Positions 1 through 7,029 are shown, counted from the stretch's first letter. The stretch is DNA of 7,736 nt from Hyphomonas sp. (GCA_024743015.1 JANSXJ010000164.1:1-7736); one strand, 5' to 3'. Notes: a model not told the origin generated them from the letters alone. Numbers and translations are program-made.

Positions 1-2619
1 AACCAGATCGAGACCTACAAACGCGACATCCCTTCGCTGTTTCGCACCAATGCGGTGCTCGCAACATCGGACGGGATAAAGGCGCGTATCGGTTCGCTAA
101 CCGCACAGGAAGAGCGCTACATGCCGTGGCGCACGGTGGAAGGCGACGACTATGCGCCACCCGGTACCCCCGAACTCGACACGTTGTTGCAGGGCGTCTT
201 CGAGCGCAGCCGTTTCCTGAAACTCATCCGGGATTTCACCGTCTTCGGGGATCGCGGAGACGGCCCCTTCAAGATTATTGCTGGCTACCATCAGTTTCAT
301 GGTGCGCAGAAGGCCATCAAGGAAGCAATTGACGCTTCCGGCCCAGACGGTGACCGTAAGATCGGCGTCATCTGGCATACCCAAGGCTCCGGCAAGAGCT
401 TCCTCATGGCATTCTTCGCTGGCCTTGCCGTTCGTTCCGCCGAGCTACAGAATCCGACACTGGTCATTCTTACGGACCGGAACGATCTGGATGATCAGCT
501 TTTCGGTACGTTCAGCTTGTGCCGCGACCTGATCCGCCAGAAGCCGGAGCAGGCCGAGAACCGCGATGACCTGAAGCGGCTTTTGGAACGGTCAGCCGGT
601 GGCGTAATCTTCACAACCGTTCAGAAATTCCTTCCCGCAGGCTCAGAGGAGAACTTCCCCCTTCTTACTGAGCGACGGAACGTGATCGTCATCGCAGACG
701 AGGCGCATCGCACCCAGTACGGCTTGGACGCGAAGCTCGACACGAGGACCGGCATCCGGCGTTATGGCTACGCGCACTACATCCGCCAAGCCCTACCGAA
801 CGCGTCCTTCATTGGATTTACGGGCACACCTGTTGAAGGCGCGGATCGCAACACGCCCGCGATCTTCGGCGACTATATCGATGTCTATGACATTTCTCGC
901 GCGGTCGAAGACGGGGCCACCGTCCCGATCTACTACGAGAGCCGCTTGGCGCGCATCGAACTGGACGACGTGGAGAAGCCCAAGATCGATGCTGAAGTGG
1001 AAGCGCTGGTTGAAGATGACACGCTGACCGAAGCCGAGAAATTCAAAGCGAAATGGGCGACAGTCGAGGCCCTCGTGGGTGCGGACAAGCGGATCGGGCT
1101 TGTTGCCGCTGACCTCGTCGCGCACCTTGAAGCGCGGCTGAAGGCTTTGGACGGAAAAGCCATGGCTGTTTGCATGAGCCGACGCATTTGCGTCGAACTC
1201 TACGACGAAATCATCAAGTTGCGCCCAGAATGGCATTCAGAAGATGACGCGGCTGGGTCTGTGAAGATCGTCATGACAGGGGCCGCGTCCGACCCGTTGG
1301 ACTGGCAGCAATACATCGGGAATAAGCGTCGGCGCGATCTGATTGCGAAACGCGCCCGCGATCCGAATGATCCGCTGAAACTAGTGATCGTCCGGGACAT
1401 GTGGCTGACAGGCTTTGATGCGCCATCCATGAACACGATGTATGTCGATAAGCCGATGAGGGGTCATGGCCTCATGCAGGCGATTGCGCGCGTCAACCGT
1501 GTATTTCGGGACAAACCCGGCGGCCTGATCGTCGACTATATCGGGATACTTCAGAACCTGAAGAACGCCCTCAAAGACTACAGCCCGAACGATCAAGGCA
1601 AGACCGGTATCCCTGAAGACGAAGCTGTCGCCGTCATGCTTGAGGCATTCGAGCGGGTGAAAGCGGTGTTCCATGGACATGACTACAGCGATGGTTTGAA
1701 AGGCAACCCTCATAAGCGCTTGCAGGCGCTTGCGTTGGCCATCGACTGGGTTCTCAGATGGCAGGAGCAAGAAGCAGGAAAGGCGACGAATGACGAGGCG
1801 CGCAAGCAAGTACACCGCGCCTACCAAGACTTGGTTCTTACGCTGACCAAGGCCTACGCTTTGGCTTCAGCAAGTGACGAAGCTGCCTCCATTCGGGACG
1901 AGGTCGGATTTTTCCAAACGGTGAGAGCAGCGATTGCGAAATCGACAGCGAAGGGGGCGATTTCTGGGTCTGACCGTGCTTTCGCCGTTCAGCAACTCAT
2001 CGACCGTGCCGTTGCGTCGACCGAGATCATTGACGTGCTACGTGCCGCCGGAATTGAAAGCCCTGACATTTCCATCTTGTCAGATGACTTTCTCGCAGAA
2101 CTGCAAGGGATGGAACGAAAGAACCTGGCACTTGAAGCACTGAAGAAACTGTTGAACGGTGAGATCAGGAGCCGCCTTCAAACTAACGTGGTGGAAAGCC
2201 GCACATTCTCGAAGCGCTTGGAAGAGGCGGTTGCCCGCTACCATTCCAACGCCATCTCGGCGGTGGAGATGATCAACGAATTGATCGCCCTCGCAAAGGA
2301 CTTGCAAGCCGCAAGAAGGCGTGGAGAAGAGACCGGACTTTCAGGCGAGGAAGTCGCGTTCTATGATGCCTTGGCCCAGAATCAGAGCGCCATCGAGGTT
2401 CTGGGCGATGACAAGCTACGGCTGATCGCCCATGAACTATTGGAGCAGCTTCGGCAGAATGCGACGGTCGACTGGCATAAACGCGAAAGCGCGCGGGCAA
2501 GGATGCGGGTTTTGGTGAAGCGCATTCTCAAGAAGTACGGCTACCCTCCCGATCTTGCGGAAGATGCCGTAAAACTGGTTCTGGAGCAGGCGGAGGCACT
2601 TCTTCGACAGGTTGGGTGA
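1..2619 (+). CDS. hsdR: Type I restriction enzyme R (motor/endonuclease) subunit, 5'-truncated by window edge
   Basis: HsdR is the ATP-dependent DNA translocase and nuclease subunit of a type I restriction-modification complex with HsdM and HsdS; it cleaves unmethylated foreign DNA. The frame is open from base 1, giving 872 residues, so the gene starts upstream; family members are about 1000-1100 residues. Residues 2-6 (NQIETYK region) fit the QxxxY motif that follows the PD-(D/E)xK nuclease site, so the catalytic ExK should lie just outside the window. Superfamily 2 helicase motifs follow in order: Walker A GSGKS (residues 129-133), DEAH (233-236), FTGTP (273-277), LTGFDAP (469-475) and QAIARVNR (493-500). 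The helical C-terminal part resembles the DUF3387-type end of HsdR. A GTG at 55 is only an internal codon. No frameshift or stop is seen. hsdM and hsdS are not in the window and presumably lie upstream. Confidence 0.96.
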   Translation, partial: NQIETYKRDIPSLFRTNAVLATSDGIKARIGSLTAQEERYMPWRTVEGDDYAPPGTPELDTLLQGVFERSRFLKLIRDFTVFGDRGDGPFKIIAGYHQFHGAQKAIKEAIDASGPDGDRKIGVIWHTQGSGKSFLMAFFAGLAVRSAELQNPTLVILTDRNDLDDQLFGTFSLCRDLIRQKPEQAENRDDLKRLLERSAGGVIFTTVQKFLPAGSEENFPLLTERRNVIVIADEAHRTQYGLDAKLDTRTGIRRYGYAHYIRQALPNASFIGFTGTPVEGADRNTPAIFGDYIDVYDISRAVEDGATVPIYYESRLARIELDDVEKPKIDAEVEALVEDDTLTEAEKFKAKWATVEALVGADKRIGLVAADLVAHLEARLKALDGKAMAVCMSRRICVELYDEIIKLRPEWHSEDDAAGSVKIVMTGAASDPLDWQQYIGNKRRRDLIAKRARDPNDPLKLVIVRDMWLTGFDAPSMNTMYVDKPMRGHGLMQAIARVNRVFRDKPGGLIVDYIGILQNLKNALKDYSPNDQGKTGIPEDEAVAVMLEAFERVKAVFHGHDYSDGLKGNPHKRLQALALAIDWVLRWQEQEAGKATNDEARKQVHRAYQDLVLTLTKAYALASASDEAASIRDEVGFFQTVRAAIAKSTAKGAISGSDRAFAVQQLIDRAVASTEIIDVLRAAGIESPDISILSDDFLAELQGMERKNLALEALKKLLNGEIRSRLQTNVVESRTFSKRLEEAVARYHSNAISAVEMINELIALAKDLQAARRRGEETGLSGEEVAFYDALAQNQSAIEVLGDDKLRLIAHELLEQLRQNATVDWHKRESARARMRVLVKRILKKYGYPPDLAEDAVKLVLEQAEALLRQVG

Positions 2620-2668
2620 AGCGTTCTACTCCAGCTCACCAAGGAAAACGCCGCTTGCTTCCCTCGTC

Positions 2669-2699
2669 GCCGCCTTCCTTCGCTTTGTGCGAAGGCGGC
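2669..2699 (+). terminator. Possible terminator hairpin after hsdR
   Basis: The 9-base arms GCCGCCTTC (2669-2677) and GAAGGCGGC (2691-2699) are perfectly complementary and lie 50 bases after the hsdR stop. An alternative inner pairing is CTTCGC (2678-2683) with GCGAAG (2689-2694). No clear U tract follows, only CTCTTTAT some 15 bases later, so termination is inferred from position and stem strength. Confidence 0.4.
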
Positions 2700-2726
2700 T
2701 CCGAGGAAAACAAGCTCTTTATAGCT

Positions 2727-2744
2727 CTATCTCTATCTATCTAT
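2727..2744. repeat. Short CTAT tetranucleotide repeat
   Basis: An imperfect run of CTAT units (CTAT, CTCTAT, CTAT, CTAT) lies in the AT-richer junction. It is too short to assign a role. It is listed because it is low-complexity DNA next to an element boundary. Confidence 0.5.
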
Positions 2745-2868
2745 TGAGGCGCGAAGCTCGGATGCAAAGTTTACCTGAAATGCCCCGAATTTGCCGCTGC
2801 CGTGCTTCCTATGTGCTTCCTGTGATGCAGTATCGAGGGCAGACTAGAACCTAAGTCATTGAAATCAT

Positions 2869-2917
2869 TGGCGCACCCGACAGGATTCGAACCTGTGACC
2901 TCTGCCTTCGGAGGGCA
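2869..2917 (-). repeat. tRNA-Arg(CCG) 3' half, att-site-like remnant (copy A)
   Basis: Read on the minus strand this is the 3' half of a tRNA: the anticodon loop CTCCGAA (anticodon CCG, Arg), the 3' anticodon strand GGCAG, a T arm with stems ACAGG/CCTGT around TTCGAAT, the acceptor strand CGGGTGC, discriminator G and CCA. Four bases of the 5' anticodon strand (TGCC) are also present. Upstream sequence has no D arm or 5' acceptor strand, so this is not a functional tRNA. Tyrosine integrases commonly use a tRNA 3' end as attB and leave such a fragment at the far end of the integrated element. The CCA end points left, toward hsdR. Copy B at 4430-4474 is inverted relative to this one and matches at 43 of 45 positions. 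Confidence 0.85.
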
Positions 2918-3041
2918 TGAGACGTACTTTTCGATCACTGCCGTTCATTTCTCGGGGCGCGATATTCCACTGATTTTATTGATTGAATTCCATTTCTTCC
3001 CGTAGAGGGTACGATTTTGCCTTCCCTTGCTTCCGGTTCTG

Positions 3042-3095
3042 TGGTGAGTATTTGGTGAGTTTTTTTGGATGCTCACCAATGGCCAAGCTCACCAA
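3042..3095. promoter_or_regulatory. Repeated TGGTGAGT / GCTCACCAA motifs at the integrase start
   Basis: TGGTGAGT occurs at 3042-3049 and 3053-3060, 11 bases apart, about one helical turn. GCTCACCAA, containing the reverse complement of its core, occurs at 3071-3079 and 3087-3095. TTGGTGAG (3052-3059) and CTCACCAA (3072-3079) form a perfect 8-base inverted repeat reaching the first base of the integrase ATG. As DNA this could be an operator or arm-type binding site for the integrase or an excisionase; as RNA it could hide the start region. Either role is inference. Confidence 0.5.
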
Positions 3096-4338
3096 GACGA
3101 TTGTCGAAAATGCTGCCACACGAGATCGCCAGTTCACGCTTTGGTGCGATGAACTCAAAGGTTTCGGTGTCTTTATCAATCCCGGCGGCAGCCGGAGTTA
3201 CTTCGTTGACTATCGCAATGAGAGCGGTGTTCGACGGAGGATGACTATTGGTCGACATGGCAAAATCACAGCTGAACAGGCACGCAGACGGGCAATCGGA
3301 ATGCTCGGACAGACAGTCCAAGGCGCGGATCCAGCGGCCAAGCGGGTCGAGCAACGCAAATCGATCTCGGTCAAGGAGCTTTGTGAGCAGTACCTTGATG
3401 CAGCCGAAAAAGGATTGGTGCTTGGGAAAGGCGGCCGTCCGAAGAAGGCGAGCACTCTCGACACCGATCGAGGGCGGATCAATTGCCACATCAACCCGCT
3501 TTTGGGTTCCAGGCGTGTGAAAGACCTGCAAACTTCGGACATTAACAAGTTCTTGCGCGATGTGGCTGTCGGAAAGACGGCGACTGTTCGCAAAACTGGA
3601 AGACCGCGCGGAAAAGCCATTGTCACAGGCGGTCTTGGAACTGCAGGACGAACGACCGGATTGCTCGGCGGCATCCTTTCCTACGCTGTGTCGGAGGGCA
3701 TTATAGAATCGAATCCGGCACATGGCGTTAAACGGCCAGCCAACAAGAGGCGACAAAGGCGGCTGACGCCCGAGGAATACCGAAAACTGGGAGACGCGAT
3801 TGCCGTTGCCAGAAATACCGGCGAAGTGCGTCAAGCCATTGACGGCGCGCTACTGCTTGCGCTGACTGGTTGTCGGCTTGGCGAGATAGTCAGTTTGAGG
3901 TGGGATGAGATAGACGAAGCCGGTGGTTGTTTCCGGCTGAAAGACAGCAAGGAAGGCGCTTCGGTTCGGCCGGTCGGCAAACGAGCTTTCGATGTGCTTG
4001 GAGGCATCGAACCTATGGACAATTTCGGTCACGTGCTTGTTGCCGAGCGATATGGTGTGAGGTTTGGCGGCATGCCGCGTGCGTGGAAACGCATCGTAAA
4101 ACGTGCCGCGCTCGAAGACGTTACGCCGCACACGCTGCGACACTCCTATGCGTCGGTTGCAGGCGATATGGGATATTCGGAACCAACGATCGCCGCTCTA
4201 CTGGGCCACGCGGCGGGTTCGGTGACCAGTCGATATGTCCACCACCTAGACTCTGTCCTGATTGCCGCTGCCGACAAAGTGGCGGGACATATCGCGAAGT
4301 TGATGTTCGATAACCCAATCGCCCTTATCGACAAGTAG
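3079..4338 (+). CDS. P4-type tyrosine site-specific integrase
   Basis: This 419-residue enzyme integrates and excises a mobile element by strand exchange between att sites, through a covalent phosphotyrosine intermediate. Residues 1 to about 90 resemble the DUF4102 arm-binding domain (MAKLTKTIVENA... GFGVFINPGGSRSYFVDY). A core-binding SAM-like domain covers roughly 105-205, and the catalytic domain about 225-400. Catalytic residues appear complete: R266 (CRLGE), K291 (DSKEG, likely beta-hairpin Lys), H351 and R354 (HTLRH), H377 (LLGH) and Y386 (SRYVHH). The ATG at 3079 is chosen because family homology begins there, with a weak GGA 9 bases upstream; an in-frame TTG at 2983 would add 32 unrelated residues. 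It lies between two inverted tRNA-Arg 3' halves, which suggests tRNA-Arg as its target. It appears intact. Confidence 0.95.
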   Translation: MAKLTKTIVENAATRDRQFTLWCDELKGFGVFINPGGSRSYFVDYRNESGVRRRMTIGRHGKITAEQARRRAIGMLGQTVQGADPAAKRVEQRKSISVKELCEQYLDAAEKGLVLGKGGRPKKASTLDTDRGRINCHINPLLGSRRVKDLQTSDINKFLRDVAVGKTATVRKTGRPRGKAIVTGGLGTAGRTTGLLGGILSYAVSEGIIESNPAHGVKRPANKRRQRRLTPEEYRKLGDAIAVARNTGEVRQAIDGALLLALTGCRLGEIVSLRWDEIDEAGGCFRLKDSKEGASVRPVGKRAFDVLGGIEPMDNFGHVLVAERYGVRFGGMPRAWKRIVKRAALEDVTPHTLRHSYASVAGDMGYSEPTIAALLGHAAGSVTSRYVHHLDSVLIAAADKVAGHIAKLMFDNPIALIDK

Positions 4339-4429
4339 CTCTCGACGATCTGAAGTGGTGCAGCGACGTATGCCGAAATCGCTCTTGGTTCCGACAGAAC
4401 TCATGGTTGTTTTGGCTGAACTTGAGCAT

Positions 4430-4474
4430 CTCCGAAGGCAGAGGTCACAGGTTCAAATCCTGTCGGATGCGCCA
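4430..4474 (+). repeat. tRNA-Arg(CCG) 3' half, att-site-like remnant (copy B)
   Basis: This 45-base plus-strand segment runs from the anticodon loop CTCCGAA to CCA. It has the same 3' anticodon strand and T stem as copy A, but TTCAAAT in the T loop and CGGATGC in the acceptor strand. Sequence 5' of it has no D arm or 5' half, so it is a fragment. It starts 92 bases after the integrase stop and ends 30 bases before the IS630 target TA. Its polarity would suit the right end of an element lying to the left, with the integrase near that end. Confidence 0.85.
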
Positions 4475-4506
4475 AATTTCGTATCATTATCAGGAACATA
4501 ATGCTA

Positions 4507-4517
4507 GAGCGTTTTCC
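4507..4517 (+). repeat. IS630 terminal inverted repeat, transposase 3' end side
   Basis: GAGCGTTTTCC pairs with the opposite end at 5547-5557, with one mismatch. The adjoining CTA outside both ends extends the apparent repeat to 14 bases, but TA there is the duplicated target. Confidence 0.85.
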
Positions 4518-4519
4518 GA

Positions 4520-5119
4520 TCATATTGGGTCGTATCCTGCAGCATTGAAGTAGTTGGCGCATTCGGTTGGGGTGAATTGGGCTACGGCTTGGCCGATAGC
4601 GGCCCACAGTTCGTCAATTGTCCGTGCCCCTATCTTCTTGAGATTGGCCTTGAGCTTGGCGAAGGCATTTTCGATCGGGTTGAAGTCGGGGCTGTATGGC
4701 GGCAGGAAGCGCAGCCTTGCGCCCGCTTTTTCGATGGCCTCACGCACCGCCAATGGTTTGTGGGCAGGCAAGTTGTCCATGATCACGATATCGCCAGGCT
4801 TGAGCGTCGGAACCAGCACCTGCTCGACATAGGCGATGAAGGCTGTTCCATGCATGGCGCCGTCCAGCACCATGGGTGCGGTAAGGCCTGAGCGTCGCAG
4901 CGCTCCGACGAAGGTTGTGGTCTTCCAATGCCCATGCGGGATCGGAGCCCTGCATCGCTCGCCGCGCCGGGAGCGGCCGTAAAGCCGCGCCATTTTGGTG
5001 CTGGTCCCGGTCTCGTCGACAAAGACCAGGCGATCCGAATCGAGATCGAGCTGGCCGGCAAACCAGGCCCTGCGACGGGCAAGGACATCAGGCCTTTGCT
5101 GTTCGGCGGCGTGTGCGGT
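4520..5119 (-). CDS. IS630 transposase, OrfB part (DDE catalytic domain)
   Basis: This is the C-terminal, catalytic portion of the transposase, which cuts and joins the IS ends. The frame is open from the A8 slip site at 5119 and closes with TGA at 4520-4522; the first in-frame ATG is at 4993, after the first catalytic Asp, so OrfB alone would lack that residue. The DDE triad is visible: Asp in VFVDETGT (codon at 5015-5017), Asp in [10 protein letters not shown] (4775-4777) and Glu in [11 protein letters not shown] (codon 4670-4672), with the last two 35 residues apart as in IS630/Tc1 enzymes. A +1 shift from OrfA gives a product of about 314 residues, a normal family length. No internal stop is present, so the element may still be active. 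Confidence 0.9.
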   Translation of the reverse strand, partial: TAHAAEQQRPDVLARRRAWFAGQLDLDSDRLVFVDETGTSTKMARLYGRSRRGERCRAPIPHGHWKTTTFVGALRRSGLTAPMVLDGAMHGTAFIAYVEQVLVPTLKPGDIVIMDNLPAHKPLAVREAIEKAGARLRFLPPYSPDFNPIENAFAKLKANLKKIGARTIDELWAAIGQAVAQFTPTECANYFNAAGYDPI

Positions 5120-5465
5120 TTTTTTTGAATGTCATGCCATGACGGTCGAGCAGACGCCAGATCGTGCTCGAGGCGAAGCGGCGTCCATGCCGGTCTTCAA
5201 GATGGGCGGCAATCTCGGCCAGCGTGATATCCTTGTCATGCTCGACCAGTGCCAGGATCTCGGACGCATGGGCTTCGATATGATGCGAGCGCTTGTCGCC
5301 GCCCTGCGGACGAGGCTGATAGTTGCCACTGGCCCGCCAGCGCTCGACCCATCTGATCGCAGTTGAAACCGCAACACCAAATCGCTCGGCAGCTGCGCGC
5401 CGAGACATACCACCTTCAACCGCACCAATCACCCGTTTGCGAAGATCATTGGAAAGAGGTCTCAT
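5088..5465 (-). CDS. IS630 transposase, OrfA part (DNA-binding helix-turn-helix)
   Basis: OrfA carries the N-terminal DNA-binding part of the transposase, which recognises the terminal repeats. It is 125 residues if terminated in its own frame. A helix-turn-helix is evident around residues 15-40 ([22 protein letters not shown]), and a second helical DNA-binding segment, with the TLAEIAAHL and [12 protein letters not shown] stretches, follows. The ATG at 5465 ([12 protein letters not shown], the usual family start) is chosen because a strong GAGGAGG site (plus-strand 5475-5481) lies 9 bases upstream; the alternative ATG at 5495 would precede that site. After Lys-Lys at the A8 run the OrfA frame leaves homology and ends in 10 basic, unrelated residues, so the real product is probably the OrfA-OrfB fusion. 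Confidence 0.88.
   Translation of the reverse strand: MRPLSNDLRKRVIGAVEGGMSRRAAAERFGVAVSTAIRWVERWRASGNYQPRPQGGDKRSHHIEAHASEILALVEHDKDITLAEIAAHLEDRHGRRFASSTIWRLLDRHGMTFKKNRTRRRTAKA
5119..5126 (-). promoter_or_regulatory. A8 slippery run joining OrfA and OrfB
   Basis: On the minus strand the sequence is ATTC followed by eight A and CCGC. OrfA reads TTC AAA AAA AAC. Skipping one A gives TTC AAA AAA ACC and enters the OrfB frame without loss of homology. A +1 ribosomal shift, or polymerase slippage giving seven A, would make the fusion. Two-frame transposases of this kind are known in the IS630 family. Confidence 0.7.
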
Positions 5466-5546
5466 GCAGGCTGGCCTCCTCGTCCCAGCCCGCATCTTGA
5501 ATCAGAACACGGCTGATTTGGAAATCCCCGCCGAGTCAATCAGTTG

Positions 5547-5557
5547 GGAAAATGCTC
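5547..5557 (-). repeat. IS630 terminal inverted repeat, transposase 5' end side
   Basis: Read on the minus strand this is GAGCATTTTCC, matching the other terminus except at the fifth base. TA follows at 5558-5559. Confidence 0.85.
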
Positions 5558-5626
5558 TAGTGCGCCCGTTCAGTGATGATGCGCGCTCTTGCATCACGAG
5601 AGGAAGAGTCCTGCAGTCGGTCCGTT

Positions 5627-5674
5627 GACGGGTTTGGAGGTCGAGAGAGAGGCTCTCGGCCGCCCGTCGCGGAG
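5627..5674 (+). ncRNA. Structured 5' leader of the DUF932 gene (radC-RNA-like), copy 1
   Basis: Outer stem P1 pairs GACGGG (5627-5632) with CCCGTC (5663-5668). Inner hairpin P2 pairs GGTCGAGAG (5639-5647) with CTCTCGGCC (5653-5661), including one U-G pair, around loop AGAGG. The 3' side of P1 lies two bases before the GGAG ribosome-binding site (5671-5674), 8 bases from the ATG at 5683. The leader at 6972-7022 has the same architecture with compensatory changes. The arrangement, loop and gene context resemble my memory of the radC RNA motif, found before genes for DNA-binding and mobile-element proteins in alphaproteobacteria; I could not run the Rfam model. Translational control of the downstream gene is inference. 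Confidence 0.6.
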
Positions 5675-5682
5675 ATGATCCC

Positions 5683-6902
5683 ATGATGAATATTGAGAAC
5701 CTGGACGGCCGACGCGATGCGAGCGGCGGCTATAAGGTGGATGTGTCCCGAGGCGGCCATGACGGCCGCGTGTCATCGGAGTGGTTTTCGCGACCCGACG
5801 ACGAGAAGTTCCTGTCCCTGTCGGAGCTTTACGCCTCGGCGAAGGGCCGCGCTGAACGGAGCCGGACGCGGACCGTGGAAAGTGCGGCGATCCGCGTAGA
5901 AGCCCATCGCGACGATCCGGAAAGACTGGCGTTCGTCTTGCCGGACGCCGATGCGCCGGTCGCGCCCACCCATTGGAGTTTCGGTCAGCTTGCGAGCCTC
6001 GTCAGCGCGCCGGCGGCCTATCTGCGCCAGCTTCCGGCGCCGCTCGCCGGCATCAATCTCCAATACGGCCTGACCAATCACCGTGCCGAGCAGGTCAAGG
6101 TGCTGGAGGTCGAGGGAGCCTGCCCCGGACCCCGATCCGGGGACGGACCGAACTGCGCGCCGTCACCGGCTCCGATTACGGCCGCATCTATGACCATGAA
6201 CTCGTCTCGACCGTGCAGCGCATCGCTGGCGACGGCGTCGGCGACACCCGCTGGAAGGTGCCGGGCGTGCTCGACTGGTCGACGGGCGTCTACAACCCCA
6301 TGGTTGATGTAACCAAGGACACGACCACGCTCTATGCCTCCGACCGCGACGTCTTTCTGTTTCTGGTCGATGATATGAATCCAATCGAGGCCGGCACGCT
6401 GCCGGATGGCTCGCCCGATCTCTTCTTCCGCGGCTTCTATTGCTGGAACTCGGAAGTGGGCGCGAAAACACTCGGCATTGCCAGCTTCTATCTCCGCGCG
6501 GTTTGCCAGAACCGCAATCTCTGGGGTGTCGAAGACTTCCAGGAGATTTCGATCCGGCACTCCAAATATGCTGCCAACCGCTTCGCGCGTGAGGCGGCAC
6601 CCGCGCTGGCGAGTTTCGCGGACTCCTCACCGCAGCCCTTCATCCAGGGCATCCGCGCGGCACGCGAAAAGATCGTCGCCCGCAATGATGACGACCGCAC
6701 CGACTTCCTGCGCAAGCGTGGTTTCTCGAAAGCTGAGACCAGCAAGATCGTCGAGACAGTGCTGGCCGAAGAAGGCCGACCGCCCGAAAGCGTGTTCGAC
6801 TTCGTCCAGGGCATCACCGCCGTCGCGCGATCGAAGCCACAACAGGATGCCCGGCTCGTGATGGAAACCCGCGCGAAGAAACTCATGGAGGCCGCGGCCT
6901 GA
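5683..6902 (+). pseudogene. DUF932-domain gene disrupted by a short palindromic insertion
   Basis: The protein resembles DUF932 proteins found on plasmids, integrative elements and phages, whose function is not established. The ATG at 5683 follows a GGAG site at 5671-5674. The first frame encodes about 145 residues, to GLTNHRAEQVKVLEVEG, at about 6117. Homology then resumes in another frame at about 6144 (RTELRAVTGSDYGRIYDHELV) and runs to TGA at 6900-6902, with strong family signatures: DWSTGVYNP, TLYASDRDVFLFLVDD, GFYCWNSEVG, YLRAVCQNRNLWG and RHSKYAANRF. Removing about 26 bases would restore one protein of about 397 residues. Unless an unusual shift occurs, only the N-terminal part followed by about 65 foreign residues is made. 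It lies 127 bases upstream of the ParB-like gene, with a hairpin and a second leader between, so the two are probably separate translation units. Confidence 0.82.
6118..6143. repeat. REP-like palindromic unit inside the DUF932 gene
   Basis: CCCCGGA (6123-6129) and TCCGGGG (6136-6142) are perfect 7-base inverted repeats around a 6-base loop. The segment is flanked by GGGA at 6114-6117 and 6140-6143. It sits exactly where the DUF932 frame breaks; 26 is not a multiple of three, which explains the shift. Short CCCCGGA/TCCGGGG palindromes are, as I recall, dispersed repeats in many alphaproteobacterial genomes. Confidence 0.65.
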
Positions 6903-6931
6903 TCCGCTGCCTCTACCGGCCAAGCCCGTTG

Positions 6932-6967
6932 CCGCGGCCCGCCTCCAGAGACAGAGGTGGGCCGTGG
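6932..6967 (+). terminator. Strong hairpin between DUF932 gene and ParB-like leader
   Basis: CGGCCCGCCTC (6935-6945) pairs with GAGGTGGGCCG (6954-6964) around an 8-base loop, with one G-U; three further pairs (6932-6934 with 6965-6967) extend it to 14. Only ATTTC follows, so it is a terminator candidate without a good U tract, or an attenuator before the leader that starts five bases later. Confidence 0.45.
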
Positions 6968-6971
6968 ATTT

Positions 6972-7022
6972 CGTGACGGATTGACAGGTCGGGAGAGAGG
7001 CTTTCGACGGTCCGTCGCGGAG
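6972..7022 (+). ncRNA. Structured 5' leader of the ParB-like gene (radC-RNA-like), copy 2
   Basis: P1 pairs CGTGACGGA (6972-6980) with TCCGTCGCG (7011-7019), with one U-G. P2 pairs GTCGGGAG (6988-6995) with CTTTCGAC (7001-7008) around the same AGAGG loop as copy 1. Against copy 1, P1 changes G-C to A-U, and P2 changes A-U to G-U, G-C to G-U and U-G to U-A, so pairing is kept while sequence varies. P1 ends on the first G of the GGAG ribosome-binding site (7019-7022), 7 bases before the ATG. Folding could therefore limit ribosome access; that role is inferred. Confidence 0.62.
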
Positions 7023-7029
7023 AAGTCCC

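Larger units (their letters stand above)
2620..3078. other. Non-coding junction between hsdR and the integrase
   Basis: These 459 bases hold no convincing gene. The stretch from about 2710 to 3070 is visibly richer in A and T than the flanking genes. It contains a GC-rich hairpin just after hsdR, a short CTAT repeat, a minus-strand tRNA-Arg 3' half, and repeated motifs next to the integrase start. I see no confident sigma-70 promoter, although the integrase promoter should lie between about 2920 and 3060. Confidence 0.7.
4507..5557 (-). mobile_element. IS630-family insertion sequence, apparently complete (1051 bp)
   Basis: The left terminus GAGCGTTTTCC (4507-4517) and the right terminus GGAAAATGCTC (5547-5557) are inverted repeats matching at 10 of 11 bases. 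Both are flanked by TA (4505-4506 and 5558-5559), as expected for IS630/Tc1-mariner elements, which duplicate a TA target. The 1051 bp size is normal for the family. It encodes one DDE transposase in two overlapping frames on the minus strand. Insertion is close to tRNA fragment B and separates it from the DUF932/ParB segment. Confidence 0.9.

Noticed and set aside
793..1827. Long minus-strand frames opposite hsdR
   Set aside because: They are antisense shadows of a high-GC coding gene whose sense frame has all helicase motifs.
2612..2854. Plus-strand 80-residue frame overlapping the hsdR stop
   Set aside because: It crosses the hairpin and the CTAT repeat, has no ribosome-binding site of note and no recognisable domain.
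2869..2945. Complete tRNA-Arg gene on the minus strand
   Set aside because: No D arm or 5' acceptor strand is present beyond the anticodon stem; only the 3' half is tRNA-like.
2983..3078. N-terminal extension of the integrase from a TTG
   Set aside because: The 32 added residues have no family similarity, and the MAKLTKT start at 3079 is what the family shows.
4401..4607. Minus-strand 68-residue frame containing HPTGFEPVTSAFG
   Set aside because: That peptide is the antisense translation of the tRNA 3' half at 4430-4474, a well-known source of spurious proteins; the frame also runs into the IS630 end.
5466..5495. Ten-residue upstream extension of IS630 OrfA
   Set aside because: The strong GAGGAGG site lies inside the extension and is correctly spaced for the ATG at 5465, where family homology begins.
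5973..6140. Upstream part of the second DUF932 frame as a separate gene start
   Set aside because: Before 6141 it only shadows the first frame; the ATG at 5973 has no homology support.
6118..6312. Tail of the first DUF932 frame beyond the palindrome
   Set aside because: It translates the wrong frame of DUF932 sequence; family homology lies in the other frame from about 6144, so the tail is a product of the insertion.
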